Positions 17,663-26,684 of a DNA stretch of 64,000 nucleotides are shown here, piece by piece (the first letter of the stretch is position 1; each line of letters starts with the position of its first letter). The notes beneath the pieces are model-generated. The model did not search any database and was not told the origin of the DNA. It saw only the letters and a program-made list of their open reading frames with translations. Source of the DNA: GCA-2686295 sp964402995 (GTDB lineage Archaea; Nanobdellota; Nanobdellia; Woesearchaeales; GCA-2686295); the NCBI GenBank assembly GCA_964402995.1, contig CAYOEA010000001.1:62001-126000 (forward strand), in the 5' to 3' direction. A program made the translations under genes and the position numbers.

Positions 17663-19636
17663 TTAGATTTCCTTCATACTTAATTGAATTTTTCCAGATT
17701 CTTTCTCAATACCAATAATTTTAACTTTAACCTCTTGACCTACAGAAACTACTTCATTTGGATCTTTAACAAAACGATTTGCAAGCTGTGAAATATGAAC
17801 TAAACCATCGTTCTTCACACCAATATCAACAAAAGCACCAAAAGGAGCAACATTTCTAACAATACCATCGACTATATCATCGATTTTTAAATCCTCAATG
17901 TTTAGATGTTTTTGTTTAGATTTATTTCCTTCTAGATTTCTAAGTTCTTTTCCAGCTAAATTATGTGCAGCCATAATTTCATCAAACATGCTTTGCGTTA
18001 AATCAGGAAAAGATTCGTTGACTACAGTAAAATTCTTCTTAGAGATCACTTCTTTTGCAACTGCATATTGCTCGGGATGAATTGAAGTATTATCCAAACT
18101 TTCACTTGAATTAGGAACTCTTAAGAAACCAATTGCTTGCTCGTAAATTTTCGGACTTAGAACTTTTGAGAGCTGAGCTCGTGATTTGTAAGGTTTATTA
18201 TTGAAAATCTTTTTTGCAGAAGTTTTGTTTAGACCAGAAATATAAGATAAAAGATAAGTTGAAGCGGAATTTAGATTTACACCAACTAAGTTTACAACAT
18301 CTTCAACAGCAACTTTTAATTTTTCTTCAAGTTCTTTTTTAGGCATGTCATGCTGATATAACCCAACACCAATACTAATTACTGGAACTTTAACTAATTC
18401 GCTAAGACAATCAATGTAACGTCTACCAATAGAAATTGTACCTCTATCAGTTGCATCAAGATTAGGAAATTCTTCCCCGCCAACAGCAGAAGTTGAATAA
18501 ACAGAAGCGCCAGATTCATTAACTACAATAACATCGTTTTCGAAATTCTTTGCAAGAAGCTCGCAACATTCTTTTGATGCAGTACCATTACCAATAACAA
18601 TAGTTCTATCTTTGATTAAAGGCTGTAAAGTAGAGACTGCTTTAGATTCATTATCAAGAAATATTTTTGAGAAATTACTAGCAGTGCCATCAGATTCAAT
18701 AGTGCAAATCTTGCAACCAGTTCGAAACCCAGGATCAATAGCAAGAATACTCAAACCATAATGAGGCTTTAACATTAAAAGTTGTTTAAGATTATCTTGG
18801 AAAACAACAACTGCAGTTTTAACAGCACTAAGAGTTAATTCTTTTCTAAGTTCATTTTCAACGCTATTGAAAACTTTTTTACAACCTTCTTTAAGATACG
18901 TATAATCAAGACTAATAAATTTTGCAAGAGAATTAATGAAAAAAGATTCATCTTTAGCTAATTTTACAGAAAGGATTTTGAGATCTTCGCCACGGTTCAG
19001 AGCTAAGATTTGATGACTCTTAAGTTTTGAAATAACAGAACTAAATTTGTCGTAAATTTTGAATTTATCTTTTTGTTCATGATTAGCTTTAGTATACTTA
19101 GATTCAACGATTGCATTTCGCGAGAAGTAAGACCTTGCATTCTTTTTTAGAAGAACATTATCTGCAATTTCTTGATTTAAAATATCTTGAACACCAGACT
19201 CAATTTCTTCCTTGGAGAATTGAAAAAGGGAATTTGGAATAGAAAAACTACCATGACGTTTCATTTGCTCGGCAAGTGGTAAAAAGCCTTTTTCAATAGC
19301 AATATCAGCTTTTGTTTTTTTAGCACGTTTGTAAGGAGCATAAATATCTTCAACTTCTAAAAGAGTAGTTGCAGATTCAATTTGAGATTTAAGACCAGGA
19401 GTTAGTTTTCCTTGCTCATCAATATTCTTAATAGCTGATTGTTTTGCCTTGTTAAGTTTTTCAATAGAAGATTTTAATTCAATAATATCACGAATATGAT
19501 TTTCGTCAAGATTACCTGTTTGTTCTTTTCTATAACGAGCAATGAAATGAACAGTGTTATCAGAAGACAATAATTCAATAGTGTTTTTGACCTTCCAATC
19601 AGGAATAGATAATTTTTTTGAAATTTCTAAGTGCAT
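17663..19636 (-). CDS. tex: Tex-family S1 RNA-binding protein
   Basis: 657 residues from the ATG at 19636; the frame extends further but only 'MHLEISKKLSIPDWKV' fits the family start. Domains: helical N-terminal region, YqgF/RNase H-like domain (AIDPGFRTGCKICTI), helix-hairpin-helix segments (NLNSASTYLLSYISGLNKTSAKKI), and a C-terminal S1 domain (VDGIVRNVAPFGAFVDIGVKNDGLVHISQLA). Tex proteins bind RNA and associate with transcription. The family is mainly bacterial. Its presence in an archaeon suggests old transfer, which is an inference. It is divergent from the YkgJ-like gene with a short shared promoter. Confidence 0.93.
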   Translation of the reverse strand: MHLEISKKLSIPDWKVKNTIELLSSDNTVHFIARYRKEQTGNLDENHIRDIIELKSSIEKLNKAKQSAIKNIDEQGKLTPGLKSQIESATTLLEVEDIYAPYKRAKKTKADIAIEKGFLPLAEQMKRHGSFSIPNSLFQFSKEEIESGVQDILNQEIADNVLLKKNARSYFSRNAIVESKYTKANHEQKDKFKIYDKFSSVISKLKSHQILALNRGEDLKILSVKLAKDESFFINSLAKFISLDYTYLKEGCKKVFNSVENELRKELTLSAVKTAVVVFQDNLKQLLMLKPHYGLSILAIDPGFRTGCKICTIESDGTASNFSKIFLDNESKAVSTLQPLIKDRTIVIGNGTASKECCELLAKNFENDVIVVNESGASVYSTSAVGGEEFPNLDATDRGTISIGRRYIDCLSELVKVPVISIGVGLYQHDMPKKELEEKLKVAVEDVVNLVGVNLNSASTYLLSYISGLNKTSAKKIFNNKPYKSRAQLSKVLSPKIYEQAIGFLRVPNSSESLDNTSIHPEQYAVAKEVISKKNFTVVNESFPDLTQSMFDEIMAAHNLAGKELRNLEGNKSKQKHLNIEDLKIDDIVDGIVRNVAPFGAFVDIGVKNDGLVHISQLANRFVKDPNEVVSVGQEVKVKIIGIEKESGKIQLSMKEI

Positions 19637-19722
19637 AGAAGCTTTGAAAAAATTGAGCCTTTTTAATTGTATTGATTTAAAGATAGAAAAAGTATTTATA
19701 AGAACCAACAGACTTGAAACTT

Positions 19723-20139
19723 ATGCGAAGTCCTGAAGAGATTGCCGATAGTGCACGAAGTTCAATCAGTGATTATTGCATGAATGAATGTAAAGCATTT
19801 TGTTGTTCTAAAGGATACCTTGTTCTAAGCAAAAAAGAAATGATTCTAACAATTGGAGACAAACAAGGAGAGTTAGAAGATACAGGATTTCTAACACCAA
19901 TGGAAAATGATGAATATGCATTAAACCTTGGAAATCCAGGATCATGTCCAAGTTTGAATAAAAGTAATAGTGCATGCGTAATTCATAAAAATCCTGGACG
20001 AAACTTAGCATGTAAAAAGTTCCCAATATTTATAGAAGATAAAAAAGTTAGATTCTCAGATAGATGCCCGGCAGTAAAAGCAAATAAGTTTTATCCATAC
20101 ATAAAAGAATTTATTGCACTTGGATTTAAAATTGAGTAA
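19723..20139 (+). CDS. YkgJ/UPF0153-type Cys-cluster protein
   Basis: 138 residues from the ATG at 19723. TATTTATAAG lies about 27 bases upstream, which suggests leaderless translation. Conserved cysteines: CMNECKAFCC near the N-terminus, GSCPSLN, ACVIH, and LACKKFPIF with SDRCPAV. This pattern is that of the zinc- or iron-chelating YkgJ-like family, thought to bind a metal or Fe-S cluster. The function is not established. It is divergently transcribed from tex. Confidence 0.85.
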   Translation: MRSPEEIADSARSSISDYCMNECKAFCCSKGYLVLSKKEMILTIGDKQGELEDTGFLTPMENDEYALNLGNPGSCPSLNKSNSACVIHKNPGRNLACKKFPIFIEDKKVRFSDRCPAVKANKFYPYIKEFIALGFKIE

Positions 20140-20185
20140 AAATAAAAGAATAAAAGTAAATTTAAATAATTCTAATTCTTGATTA

Positions 20186-20551
20186 TCAGTACATAGTATT
20201 ATTGTTTTTTGATTTTTCAGGAATTTTTTGCATAGAATCCCAATGTTCAACTATTTTTCCATTCTCATCAAATCTAAAGAAATCCATTGTAATATATTCA
20301 TCGTTACCAGGCCAAGTTTGATGAGTGTGAAGCGCAACTAAATTTCCTTCAGAGATTGCTCGAACAAACTCAATACTCTTATCAGGATATTCTTTAGCCA
20401 TTCTTTCAAAATATTTAATAAATGGCTCAGCACCATTGCCAACTAAAGGATTATGTTGAATATATTCATCACCCACATATAATTCGACAGCTTTGCGTGG
20501 ATTACCTTCATAAGCTAATTTATAGAATGAAATAGCATTTTCTTTATTCAT
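20186..20551 (-). CDS. SnoaL/NTF2-like protein
   Basis: 121 residues with the SnoaL-like cone fold signatures: NAISFYKLAYEGNPRKAVE, YIQHNPLVGNGAEPF, LVALHTHQTW, and DFFRFDENGKIVEHWDSMQ. Proteins of this pattern are often annotated as ester cyclase-like or nuclear transport factor 2 family. The pocket residues His and Asp are present, but reactions differ widely. It is convergent with the YkgJ-like gene. Confidence 0.85.
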   Translation of the reverse strand: MNKENAISFYKLAYEGNPRKAVELYVGDEYIQHNPLVGNGAEPFIKYFERMAKEYPDKSIEFVRAISEGNLVALHTHQTWPGNDEYITMDFFRFDENGKIVEHWDSMQKIPEKSKNNNTMY

Positions 20552-20622
20552 AAGAATATAAATTAGATTTGAGATTTAAAAATATTCTCGTTATTAATAT
20601 AAAGAATAAAAATAATTTCTAA

Positions 20623-21381
20623 TTAGATTAAATGTTTCTTAAACCAATCTGAAGCAATATCATGCAAATCTTCCCTATGATTATCTATGCCATGAGTCGC
20701 GCCTTTTATGATAACTTTTACTTTTGGCTGATTTGCACTTTTGAAATAATCTTTCATTTCAGAAATCGGAACATGAATATCTTTTGAACCATGAATGAAA
20801 AGAATAGGACACGTAATCTTTTTTACTAATTTTAATAAATCATAATTCTCAAAATCAGGCCAAAACTGTTTATCAATATTAATAACTTCACCACTGGATT
20901 TTGTTCTAGTAGAAATACCTTCTTTGTCAAAAGGTTCCCATTTACTTGGAACACCTAAATATTTACCAGGATTAGCTAGACTACCCATAAGAATAATAGT
21001 TTTAACATCTGGATTTAAAGCAACAGTTACGCTTGTTCCAAAAGACTGCGCACAAATAGCAACTTTGTTTGGATCAACTATTTTTTGTTGTTTTACAAAT
21101 TCAACAATTAGTTTTAAGTCTGAAATTAATTTAGTTAAAGTAGTCTTTGAATAATCGCCTTCACTTTCGCCCCTGCCAGAGAAATCAAAACGATAAGATG
21201 CAAAACCCTCATCAGCAAATGCTTGAGCCAAATCATCAAACATTCCGCCCTCTTCTTTAGTCACACCAAAACCATGAACAAGAAGAATTGTAGGATATGT
21301 TTTCTGTTTATTAGATGGAATAGATTCAATACCAACTAGTTTCTCACCTTCATTATTTAATAAGGATATTTTGTTTTCCAT
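20623..21381 (-). CDS. alpha/beta hydrolase
   Basis: 252 residues. Oxyanion-hole segment VHGFGVTKEEGG, strand-turn FDFSGRGESEGD, nucleophile elbow AQSFGTS (Ala in place of the first Gly of GxSxG), acid Asp in LFIHGSKDIHVP, and His in ATHGIDNHRED. The catalytic triad is complete. It resembles the serine aminopeptidase-like or dienelactone hydrolase-like group acting on small esters or peptides. It is a cytoplasmic single-domain enzyme of unknown substrate. Confidence 0.88.
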   Translation of the reverse strand: MENKISLLNNEGEKLVGIESIPSNKQKTYPTILLVHGFGVTKEEGGMFDDLAQAFADEGFASYRFDFSGRGESEGDYSKTTLTKLISDLKLIVEFVKQQKIVDPNKVAICAQSFGTSVTVALNPDVKTIILMGSLANPGKYLGVPSKWEPFDKEGISTRTKSSGEVINIDKQFWPDFENYDLLKLVKKITCPILFIHGSKDIHVPISEMKDYFKSANQPKVKVIIKGATHGIDNHREDLHDIASDWFKKHLI

Positions 21382-21541
21382 CAGAAATCATCTCTTGGTT
21401 TCTGGGGGATCTCAAAAAGTTCATTTTTGTTTTCCATCTTAGGAATAAAAGATTAGTTTGAGACTTAAAAAGATTCCCCTAATGTTCCCTAATGTGTAAA
21501 TATTAAAGAAGATTTAAATAAAAATCATTCTTAGATATAAT

Positions 21542-21871
21542 ATGATAACATGGGAAGACTTTGAAAAAGTTGAAATGAGAGTTGGAACAATTCTAAGTGC
21601 GAGTGATTTTCCAAAAGCCAGAAATCCTTCTTACAAATTAGAAATTAACTTTGGAGAATTTGGAATAAGAAAAACAAGCGCACAGATAACCTCACTTTAT
21701 ACAAAAGAAGAACTAATAGGAAAACAAGTAATGGCAGTAACAAACTTTCCACCAAAACAAATAGCAGATTTTATGTCAGAATGTTTAGTACTTGGTATAG
21801 TTATGGAAAATAAAGAAGTTGTATTACTACAAAGCGAAAGAAAAGTTCCTAATGGATGTAGAATAGCGTAG
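21542..21871 (+). CDS. csaA: CsaA-type tRNA-binding-domain protein
   Basis: 109 residues, a single EMAP-II/Trbp111-like OB domain: the start ITWEDFEKVEMRVGTILSA and the phrases YKLEINFGEFGIRKTSAQIT and VTNFPPKQIADFMSECLVLG are diagnostic of CsaA, which dimerises and has chaperone-like and tRNA-binding activity. The same fold is fused to the C-terminus of MetRS at 24486-26531. A TATA-like TTTAAATAAAA lies about 25-30 bases upstream. Confidence 0.92.
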   Translation: MITWEDFEKVEMRVGTILSASDFPKARNPSYKLEINFGEFGIRKTSAQITSLYTKEELIGKQVMAVTNFPPKQIADFMSECLVLGIVMENKEVVLLQSERKVPNGCRIA

Positions 21872-21925
21872 AATATAAAATTTTAGACGCAAAAGTTTTA
21901 ATAAAATAAAGTTCTAAAAACTAAT

Positions 21926-23437
21926 ATGCTAAGACGTCATGATAAAAAATTATACTTAATACTTATATTCATATTCTTATTGGTTCTTATCATTAAGGCA
22001 AATACCCTTTCAGCACCACTCTTTGAAGATGCGAAGTTTTTTACCGTTCCAATAGCGATTTATACTGCAGAGAATGGATTTCCAATTACTGTAAGAGAAG
22101 GACTTCCAAAACATCTTGAGACTTCAAACGAAGCACATGGAATGTTTAACAGAGGAATTCCTGATTCAAGCCATACATTCATGTTTTATTATATATTAGC
22201 AGCATTTTATGTTACATTCGGATATTCAATAATTATATCGCACTTAATAGTTTTAATTTTTGGAATCATTTGCTTATTTTACATCTACAAATTAATTTAT
22301 TTATTAACTAAAGAATCAGTTACAGCACTAGCAGGAATGTTACTCGTATTATCAAATCCTTTTTTCTTTACGCAACTTGGCAGATTAGACATCTCAATCG
22401 CAGTAAATGCATTTATTTTTATGAGCATATATTATTATTTTAAAAGTGATTCAAAAAGATTTGTCATTAGTTCTAGTCTCATGTTATTAACAAAAGAATC
22501 AAGCGTCTTAGTATTAACACTTATTATAAGCCATTGGATTATTGAGAAAATATATCATCATTTTAAGAAGAAAAAATTTAATTCAAATATTAAATTTAAA
22601 CATTTTAGCATACCTGCAGGAATAATAATTCTATGGTTCATTATTTACAAACTTATTCAAGGACATTTTGTAATTTATATGAACAAGGCAGGAATCACAC
22701 TTGCAAATTTAAACATACATACGATGATCTTTGAATTAATGAAAACTTCAAAGTTTATGTTTATCACACAATATAAATTCATCTTATTAGTTGGAATCTT
22801 ATTTGCATTAACATTCTATAAACGTTTTTCAAAAGAAGTCAAAAGATTTCTACTTCTTGCCATAATGATAATAGTAGTTCAAGTAATATTTTACACATTC
22901 ATGTTTCAAATATCCACTCATGCAAGATATATTCTGCCTGCAATAATAACATTCACCATATTATTTTCAATTAGCACATTTACTTTAATTAAAAATAAAA
23001 AAATAGTTTTAATTTTTGTAGTAATATTCTTAGCACTTTCTGCAACAACTTATTTTGGCTCAGTTGTATTTAACAATGATGAAAACATGACTTATTTTGA
23101 AGTTGTAAAAATAAAACAAGAAGCAGTTGCATTCATAAATACGGAATTGCCTGAAAATTATACTTTATGGGTTGATGGGTTTACGTATGCAGATTTTTCA
23201 TATAAATTCATAGGATACATTGATGAAGAACTAAAAGTTAAAATGATTCCTTCTGCAAAAGATAAGCCAATTAATCTAAGTGTATTTAAGAAAGGAGATT
23301 ATATTACAAAATGTAGCCACCATGCATTTTGGCAAAAAGTGGATAAAACTAGAGAAACAGTAAATGCATTAAATATAAGTTTAGTGAAAAAGTTTGAATC
23401 AAAAAAACATTATTTTCACATATATGTGATTAATTAA
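21926..23437 (+). CDS. GT-C membrane glycosyltransferase (ArnT/PMT-like)
   Basis: 503 residues with about ten to eleven membrane helices. The first extracytoplasmic loop has acidic residues (LFEDAKFFTVPIAIYTAENG) at the usual place of the GT-C catalytic acid, and an ArnT/PMT-like helix pattern follows. It should transfer a sugar from a polyprenyl-phosphate donor to a lipid, glycan or protein on the outer face. The C-terminal soluble part (about 385-503) is short. It is 54 bases after csaA, and the neighbouring convergent gene is an SGNH hydrolase, so both could act on surface glycans. That link is an inference. Confidence 0.8.
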   Translation: MLRRHDKKLYLILIFIFLLVLIIKANTLSAPLFEDAKFFTVPIAIYTAENGFPITVREGLPKHLETSNEAHGMFNRGIPDSSHTFMFYYILAAFYVTFGYSIIISHLIVLIFGIICLFYIYKLIYLLTKESVTALAGMLLVLSNPFFFTQLGRLDISIAVNAFIFMSIYYYFKSDSKRFVISSSLMLLTKESSVLVLTLIISHWIIEKIYHHFKKKKFNSNIKFKHFSIPAGIIILWFIIYKLIQGHFVIYMNKAGITLANLNIHTMIFELMKTSKFMFITQYKFILLVGILFALTFYKRFSKEVKRFLLLAIMIIVVQVIFYTFMFQISTHARYILPAIITFTILFSISTFTLIKNKKIVLIFVVIFLALSATTYFGSVVFNNDENMTYFEVVKIKQEAVAFINTELPENYTLWVDGFTYADFSYKFIGYIDEELKVKMIPSAKDKPINLSVFKKGDYITKCSHHAFWQKVDKTRETVNALNISLVKKFESKKHYFHIYVIN

Positions 23438-23491
23438 TTAAATAAATAAATATAAAATAAATAATGTGAGAAATAAAAAACGTATTAGTTT

Positions 23492-23509
23492 TGCATCTAA
23501 TTAGATGCA
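23492..23509. terminator. perfect palindrome between convergent genes
   Basis: TGCATCTAATTAGATGCA is an 18-base perfect inverted repeat in the 90-base interval between the convergent glycosyltransferase and SGNH genes. The position fits a bidirectional terminator; an operator is less likely, because no promoter points outward here. Confidence 0.5.
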
Positions 23510-23527
23510 GTATCTTTGAGAAAGTAA

Positions 23528-24409
23528 TCATATTATTATTTCTTCAAATAATTTTTTAGCAATAATCTTATGTCCATCATTATTAGGGTGCATTACATCA
23601 AGAAAAAGACTATGATCATTTAAATCAGGAACTAAATTAATTAAATATATATCATTAGTTAAGGCTGTTTCAATAAATAAATCTGCATAAATATTAAAAC
23701 GTGGATCATCATAAGGAGTTATCAAAATATATGGTTTGAAATTATTTTCTTCTGCTAAATATTTAAAACGAGAATAAAGAGTAGATAAAAGTTTAGGATG
23801 ACAATCATCTGAAAACTTACTAATATAAAAATCCTCGACATAATTTGAAGCGCTTTCTTTTTCACTACGACAATTAAAACCATATTTTTCTTCAAGAGAC
23901 TTATCACGTTTTAGAATCTGCGAATCGCTAAGAACCATTTCAAGATTGTGATCTTCTAAATCATTGAGTGCGGACTGTAATATAACAATATCAGGTGAAT
24001 ATTTTAATCCAAGCAATTCTAATAATTCAATTTCCTGAACTGCATTATAACCTTCAACAGCTAAAGACATAACCTCAATGTTCTGAGAATTATTAAGATA
24101 TAACTCTTCCAATATTTTATTAAAAACAATATCAGAACCATAACCACCAGTTATAGAATCGCCAATAATTAAAATTCGTTTAGAAGTTTTTTCAAAATTC
24201 CTCACGCTATCCCTAAAACCGTCAGCGTTAATATTATAATGATGAACTCTAATATCAGTTTTATATTCATAAGCTAAAATGATATTATCAGACTTGGTAA
24301 TGAATAACTCAGAATCAGCCTGATAGAAAATATTTAATTTAACAATAAGAAGAACTATCAAAAATAAAATTATAATAACTTCAATTAGTAGTAAATATTT
24401 CTTGTTCAT
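23528..24409 (-). CDS. SGNH/GDSL-type hydrolase, membrane-anchored (paralogue 3 of 4)
   Basis: 293 residues with an N-terminal membrane helix (about 5-27). Block I IIGDSITGGYG, block II SLAVEGYNAVQEIELLE, block III QSALNDLED, block V DVMHPNNDGHKIIAK: all catalytic residues are present. It is the shortest of the four paralogues. It stands next to a membrane glycosyltransferase in convergent orientation, the only one of the four with a visible glycan-related neighbour. Confidence 0.88.
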   Translation of the reverse strand: MNKKYLLLIEVIIILFLIVLLIVKLNIFYQADSELFITKSDNIILAYEYKTDIRVHHYNINADGFRDSVRNFEKTSKRILIIGDSITGGYGSDIVFNKILEELYLNNSQNIEVMSLAVEGYNAVQEIELLELLGLKYSPDIVILQSALNDLEDHNLEMVLSDSQILKRDKSLEEKYGFNCRSEKESASNYVEDFYISKFSDDCHPKLLSTLYSRFKYLAEENNFKPYILITPYDDPRFNIYADLFIETALTNDIYLINLVPDLNDHSLFLDVMHPNNDGHKIIAKKLFEEIII

Positions 24410-24485
24410 AAAAATAATTTAATTTAAACATTTTAATAATTTACTAAAAGAACAAAAGGAAAAAAACAGATATCACATTTAGTCT

Positions 24486-26531
24486 TTAAGAGATTTTTCC
24501 GTTAATAATGTCTTTGTCAACTTTAACAGATTCACCATTAACTTTGAAAGGTTTTCCTTCAAAACTTGGAACTTTGTCTTTAACAAGTAATTCTATATCT
24601 TGAAATTCTTTAAATTTGATTTGGTCAGGATTTGGATTTGCACCATCAACTAAAACTTGGTCGCCTGGTTTTGCATTTTCTACATATAAGAATCCTACTT
24701 TCTCTCCTTCGCTTGCTGCCATCATCATACCAGCAGATTTTACTCCTCTTAGATTTACTGGTTCAAGATTTGAAACTACAATAATCTTTTTTCCTACAAG
24801 GTCTTCTTTAGGATAATGAGGTTTCATACCTGCGACAATTTGTCTTTCTTCTCCCATATCAAGTTTGATAACATAAAGCTTTTCAGCATCAGGGTGATTT
24901 GAGACATCCTTAATTTCTGCAACTTTAAGATTTAGTTTTGAGAACTTGTTTTCTTTAATCTTTACTTCTTCGATCTTTCTATAAAGAATTTGGGGCTGAT
25001 TTATTTGATGGCCATTAAGATCAGATTCTAAATCTTTGAAATTTTGGTTTCCTAAATTTAATTGTTTCTCAATATTAGCTGCAAAAACAGGCATAATAGG
25101 TTTTAAGATAATTGCTAAGTCTTTGACTAATCTTGTGCAAGTTGATAAAACTCTGTGAGCTGCTTCTTTATCTGTTTTAATTAAATCCCAAGGTTGTTTT
25201 TCTTGGAAGTATTTATTTCCTTCACTGCTAATTGCAAGAATTGAATTTACTGCCTTTCTTAATTCGTAAGTCTTGTAAAAGTTAATTGTTTCTGAAAAGT
25301 CAGGACTCAGACCTGGTTCGGATTCAATAATTTTACCATCATAATTCTTTTTTAAGAATGAAAGAGTTCTAAACATAAAGTTTGCAATATTTGACACTAA
25401 CTCATTGTTAGCACGGTTTGTAAAATCTACTAAGTCCAAATTGATGTCAGTCATAGTTCTTGAAAGATTTGCTGCATAGTAGAATCTAAGAAGTTCTGGG
25501 TCAGCATAATCTAAGAATTCTTTAGCTGTAAGGAAAGTTCCTCTAGACTTAGACATCTTCTCACCATTAACAGTTAAAAAACCATGAACTAATATTTCGT
25601 CAGGTAATTTGAATTCTGAGTTTGCAAGGACTGCGGGCCAGAAAAGTAAATGAAAGTACATAATATCTTTTCCAATAACATGAATTATTTTGGAATTGTT
25701 CCATTCTTTTTCTGCTTTATCAAGGTCTCCGCCAAGGAAATTTGTAAAACTTGAAATATAACCAATAGGCGCGTCTAACCAAACATAAAAATATTTGTCA
25801 GAATCTGGAATCTTAAAACCAAAATAAGGCGCATCTCTTGAAATACACCAATCTTTTAAACCTTCATCAACCCAATTCATAATTTGATTAACAACCTCTT
25901 TTTGAAGATTATTTTCAGTTAAGAATTTTCTAAGAATATCAGCTTGAGTGCTAAGTTTGAAAAATAAATGATTTGAATTTTTTCTAATAGGAGTACTTTT
26001 ACAAATAGTACAATAAGGTTTAACTAAGTCAACAGTTTCGTAAGTTTGATTACATTTCTCACACACATCACCATACTGATCTTGCGCTTCACACTTAGGA
26101 CAAGAACCTTTAACGAATCTGTCAGGCAAAAATCGCTCACAGTTTTCACAATAGGTTAATTCAATTTCTTTTTCGTAAATAAGATCTTTATCTTTAAGAC
26201 GTTTGTAAACAGAATTTACTAAGAATTTGTTTTCTTTTGAATCAGTTGAATAATAAGAATCAAACTTTATATTATAGGAAGCAAAATCTTCTTGATGTTC
26301 AACACTTGATTTGTCAATTAATTCTTTTGGAGTAATACCTAGTTGCTGAGCTTTGATTTGAATTGGAGCACCATGAGTATCATCAGCACAACAAAAAACA
26401 ACGTCTTCGCCAGCTAGCTTTAATGCTCTAGCAATTATATCAGTCTGAATATATTCTACAAGGTGTCCTATGTGAATACTTCCGTTTGCATAGGGAAGCG
26501 CACTAGTGATAATTATTTGATTTTTATCCAT
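24486..26531 (-). CDS. metG: methionyl-tRNA synthetase with C-terminal tRNA-binding domain
   Basis: 681 residues. HIGH motif in YANGSIHIGHLVEY, two zinc knuckles in the connective peptide (CENCERFLP and CPKCEAQ; CEKCNQ and CTICKS), and the signature EKMSKSRGTF. A C-terminal EMAP-II-like OB domain (about residues 560-681: NLKVAEIKDVSNHPDAEKLYV, LRGVKSAGMMMAAS) adds tRNA affinity and dimerisation. This is a full-length single-chain enzyme of archaeal/bacterial MetG1 type. It charges elongator and initiator tRNA-Met. Confidence 0.97.
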   Translation of the reverse strand: MDKNQIIITSALPYANGSIHIGHLVEYIQTDIIARALKLAGEDVVFCCADDTHGAPIQIKAQQLGITPKELIDKSSVEHQEDFASYNIKFDSYYSTDSKENKFLVNSVYKRLKDKDLIYEKEIELTYCENCERFLPDRFVKGSCPKCEAQDQYGDVCEKCNQTYETVDLVKPYCTICKSTPIRKNSNHLFFKLSTQADILRKFLTENNLQKEVVNQIMNWVDEGLKDWCISRDAPYFGFKIPDSDKYFYVWLDAPIGYISSFTNFLGGDLDKAEKEWNNSKIIHVIGKDIMYFHLLFWPAVLANSEFKLPDEILVHGFLTVNGEKMSKSRGTFLTAKEFLDYADPELLRFYYAANLSRTMTDINLDLVDFTNRANNELVSNIANFMFRTLSFLKKNYDGKIIESEPGLSPDFSETINFYKTYELRKAVNSILAISSEGNKYFQEKQPWDLIKTDKEAAHRVLSTCTRLVKDLAIILKPIMPVFAANIEKQLNLGNQNFKDLESDLNGHQINQPQILYRKIEEVKIKENKFSKLNLKVAEIKDVSNHPDAEKLYVIKLDMGEERQIVAGMKPHYPKEDLVGKKIIVVSNLEPVNLRGVKSAGMMMAASEGEKVGFLYVENAKPGDQVLVDGANPNPDQIKFKEFQDIELLVKDKVPSFEGKPFKVNGESVKVDKDIINGKIS

Positions 26532-26684
26532 AAGAATACTGACTTAGATTAGATATATAAAGCTTATTGTTATTAATATTATTATAAGAATAAAAAGCTT
26601 AAAAAAATTAAAAATACTAACAAATCATAAAATAGCTTTTCTCGACTAAAGATTTAATAATAAAACAACAAACCGAATAGCAAT

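Noticed and set aside
20140..20185. Terminator between the YkgJ-like and SnoaL-like genes
   Set aside because: The interval is AT-rich but contains no clear inverted repeat.
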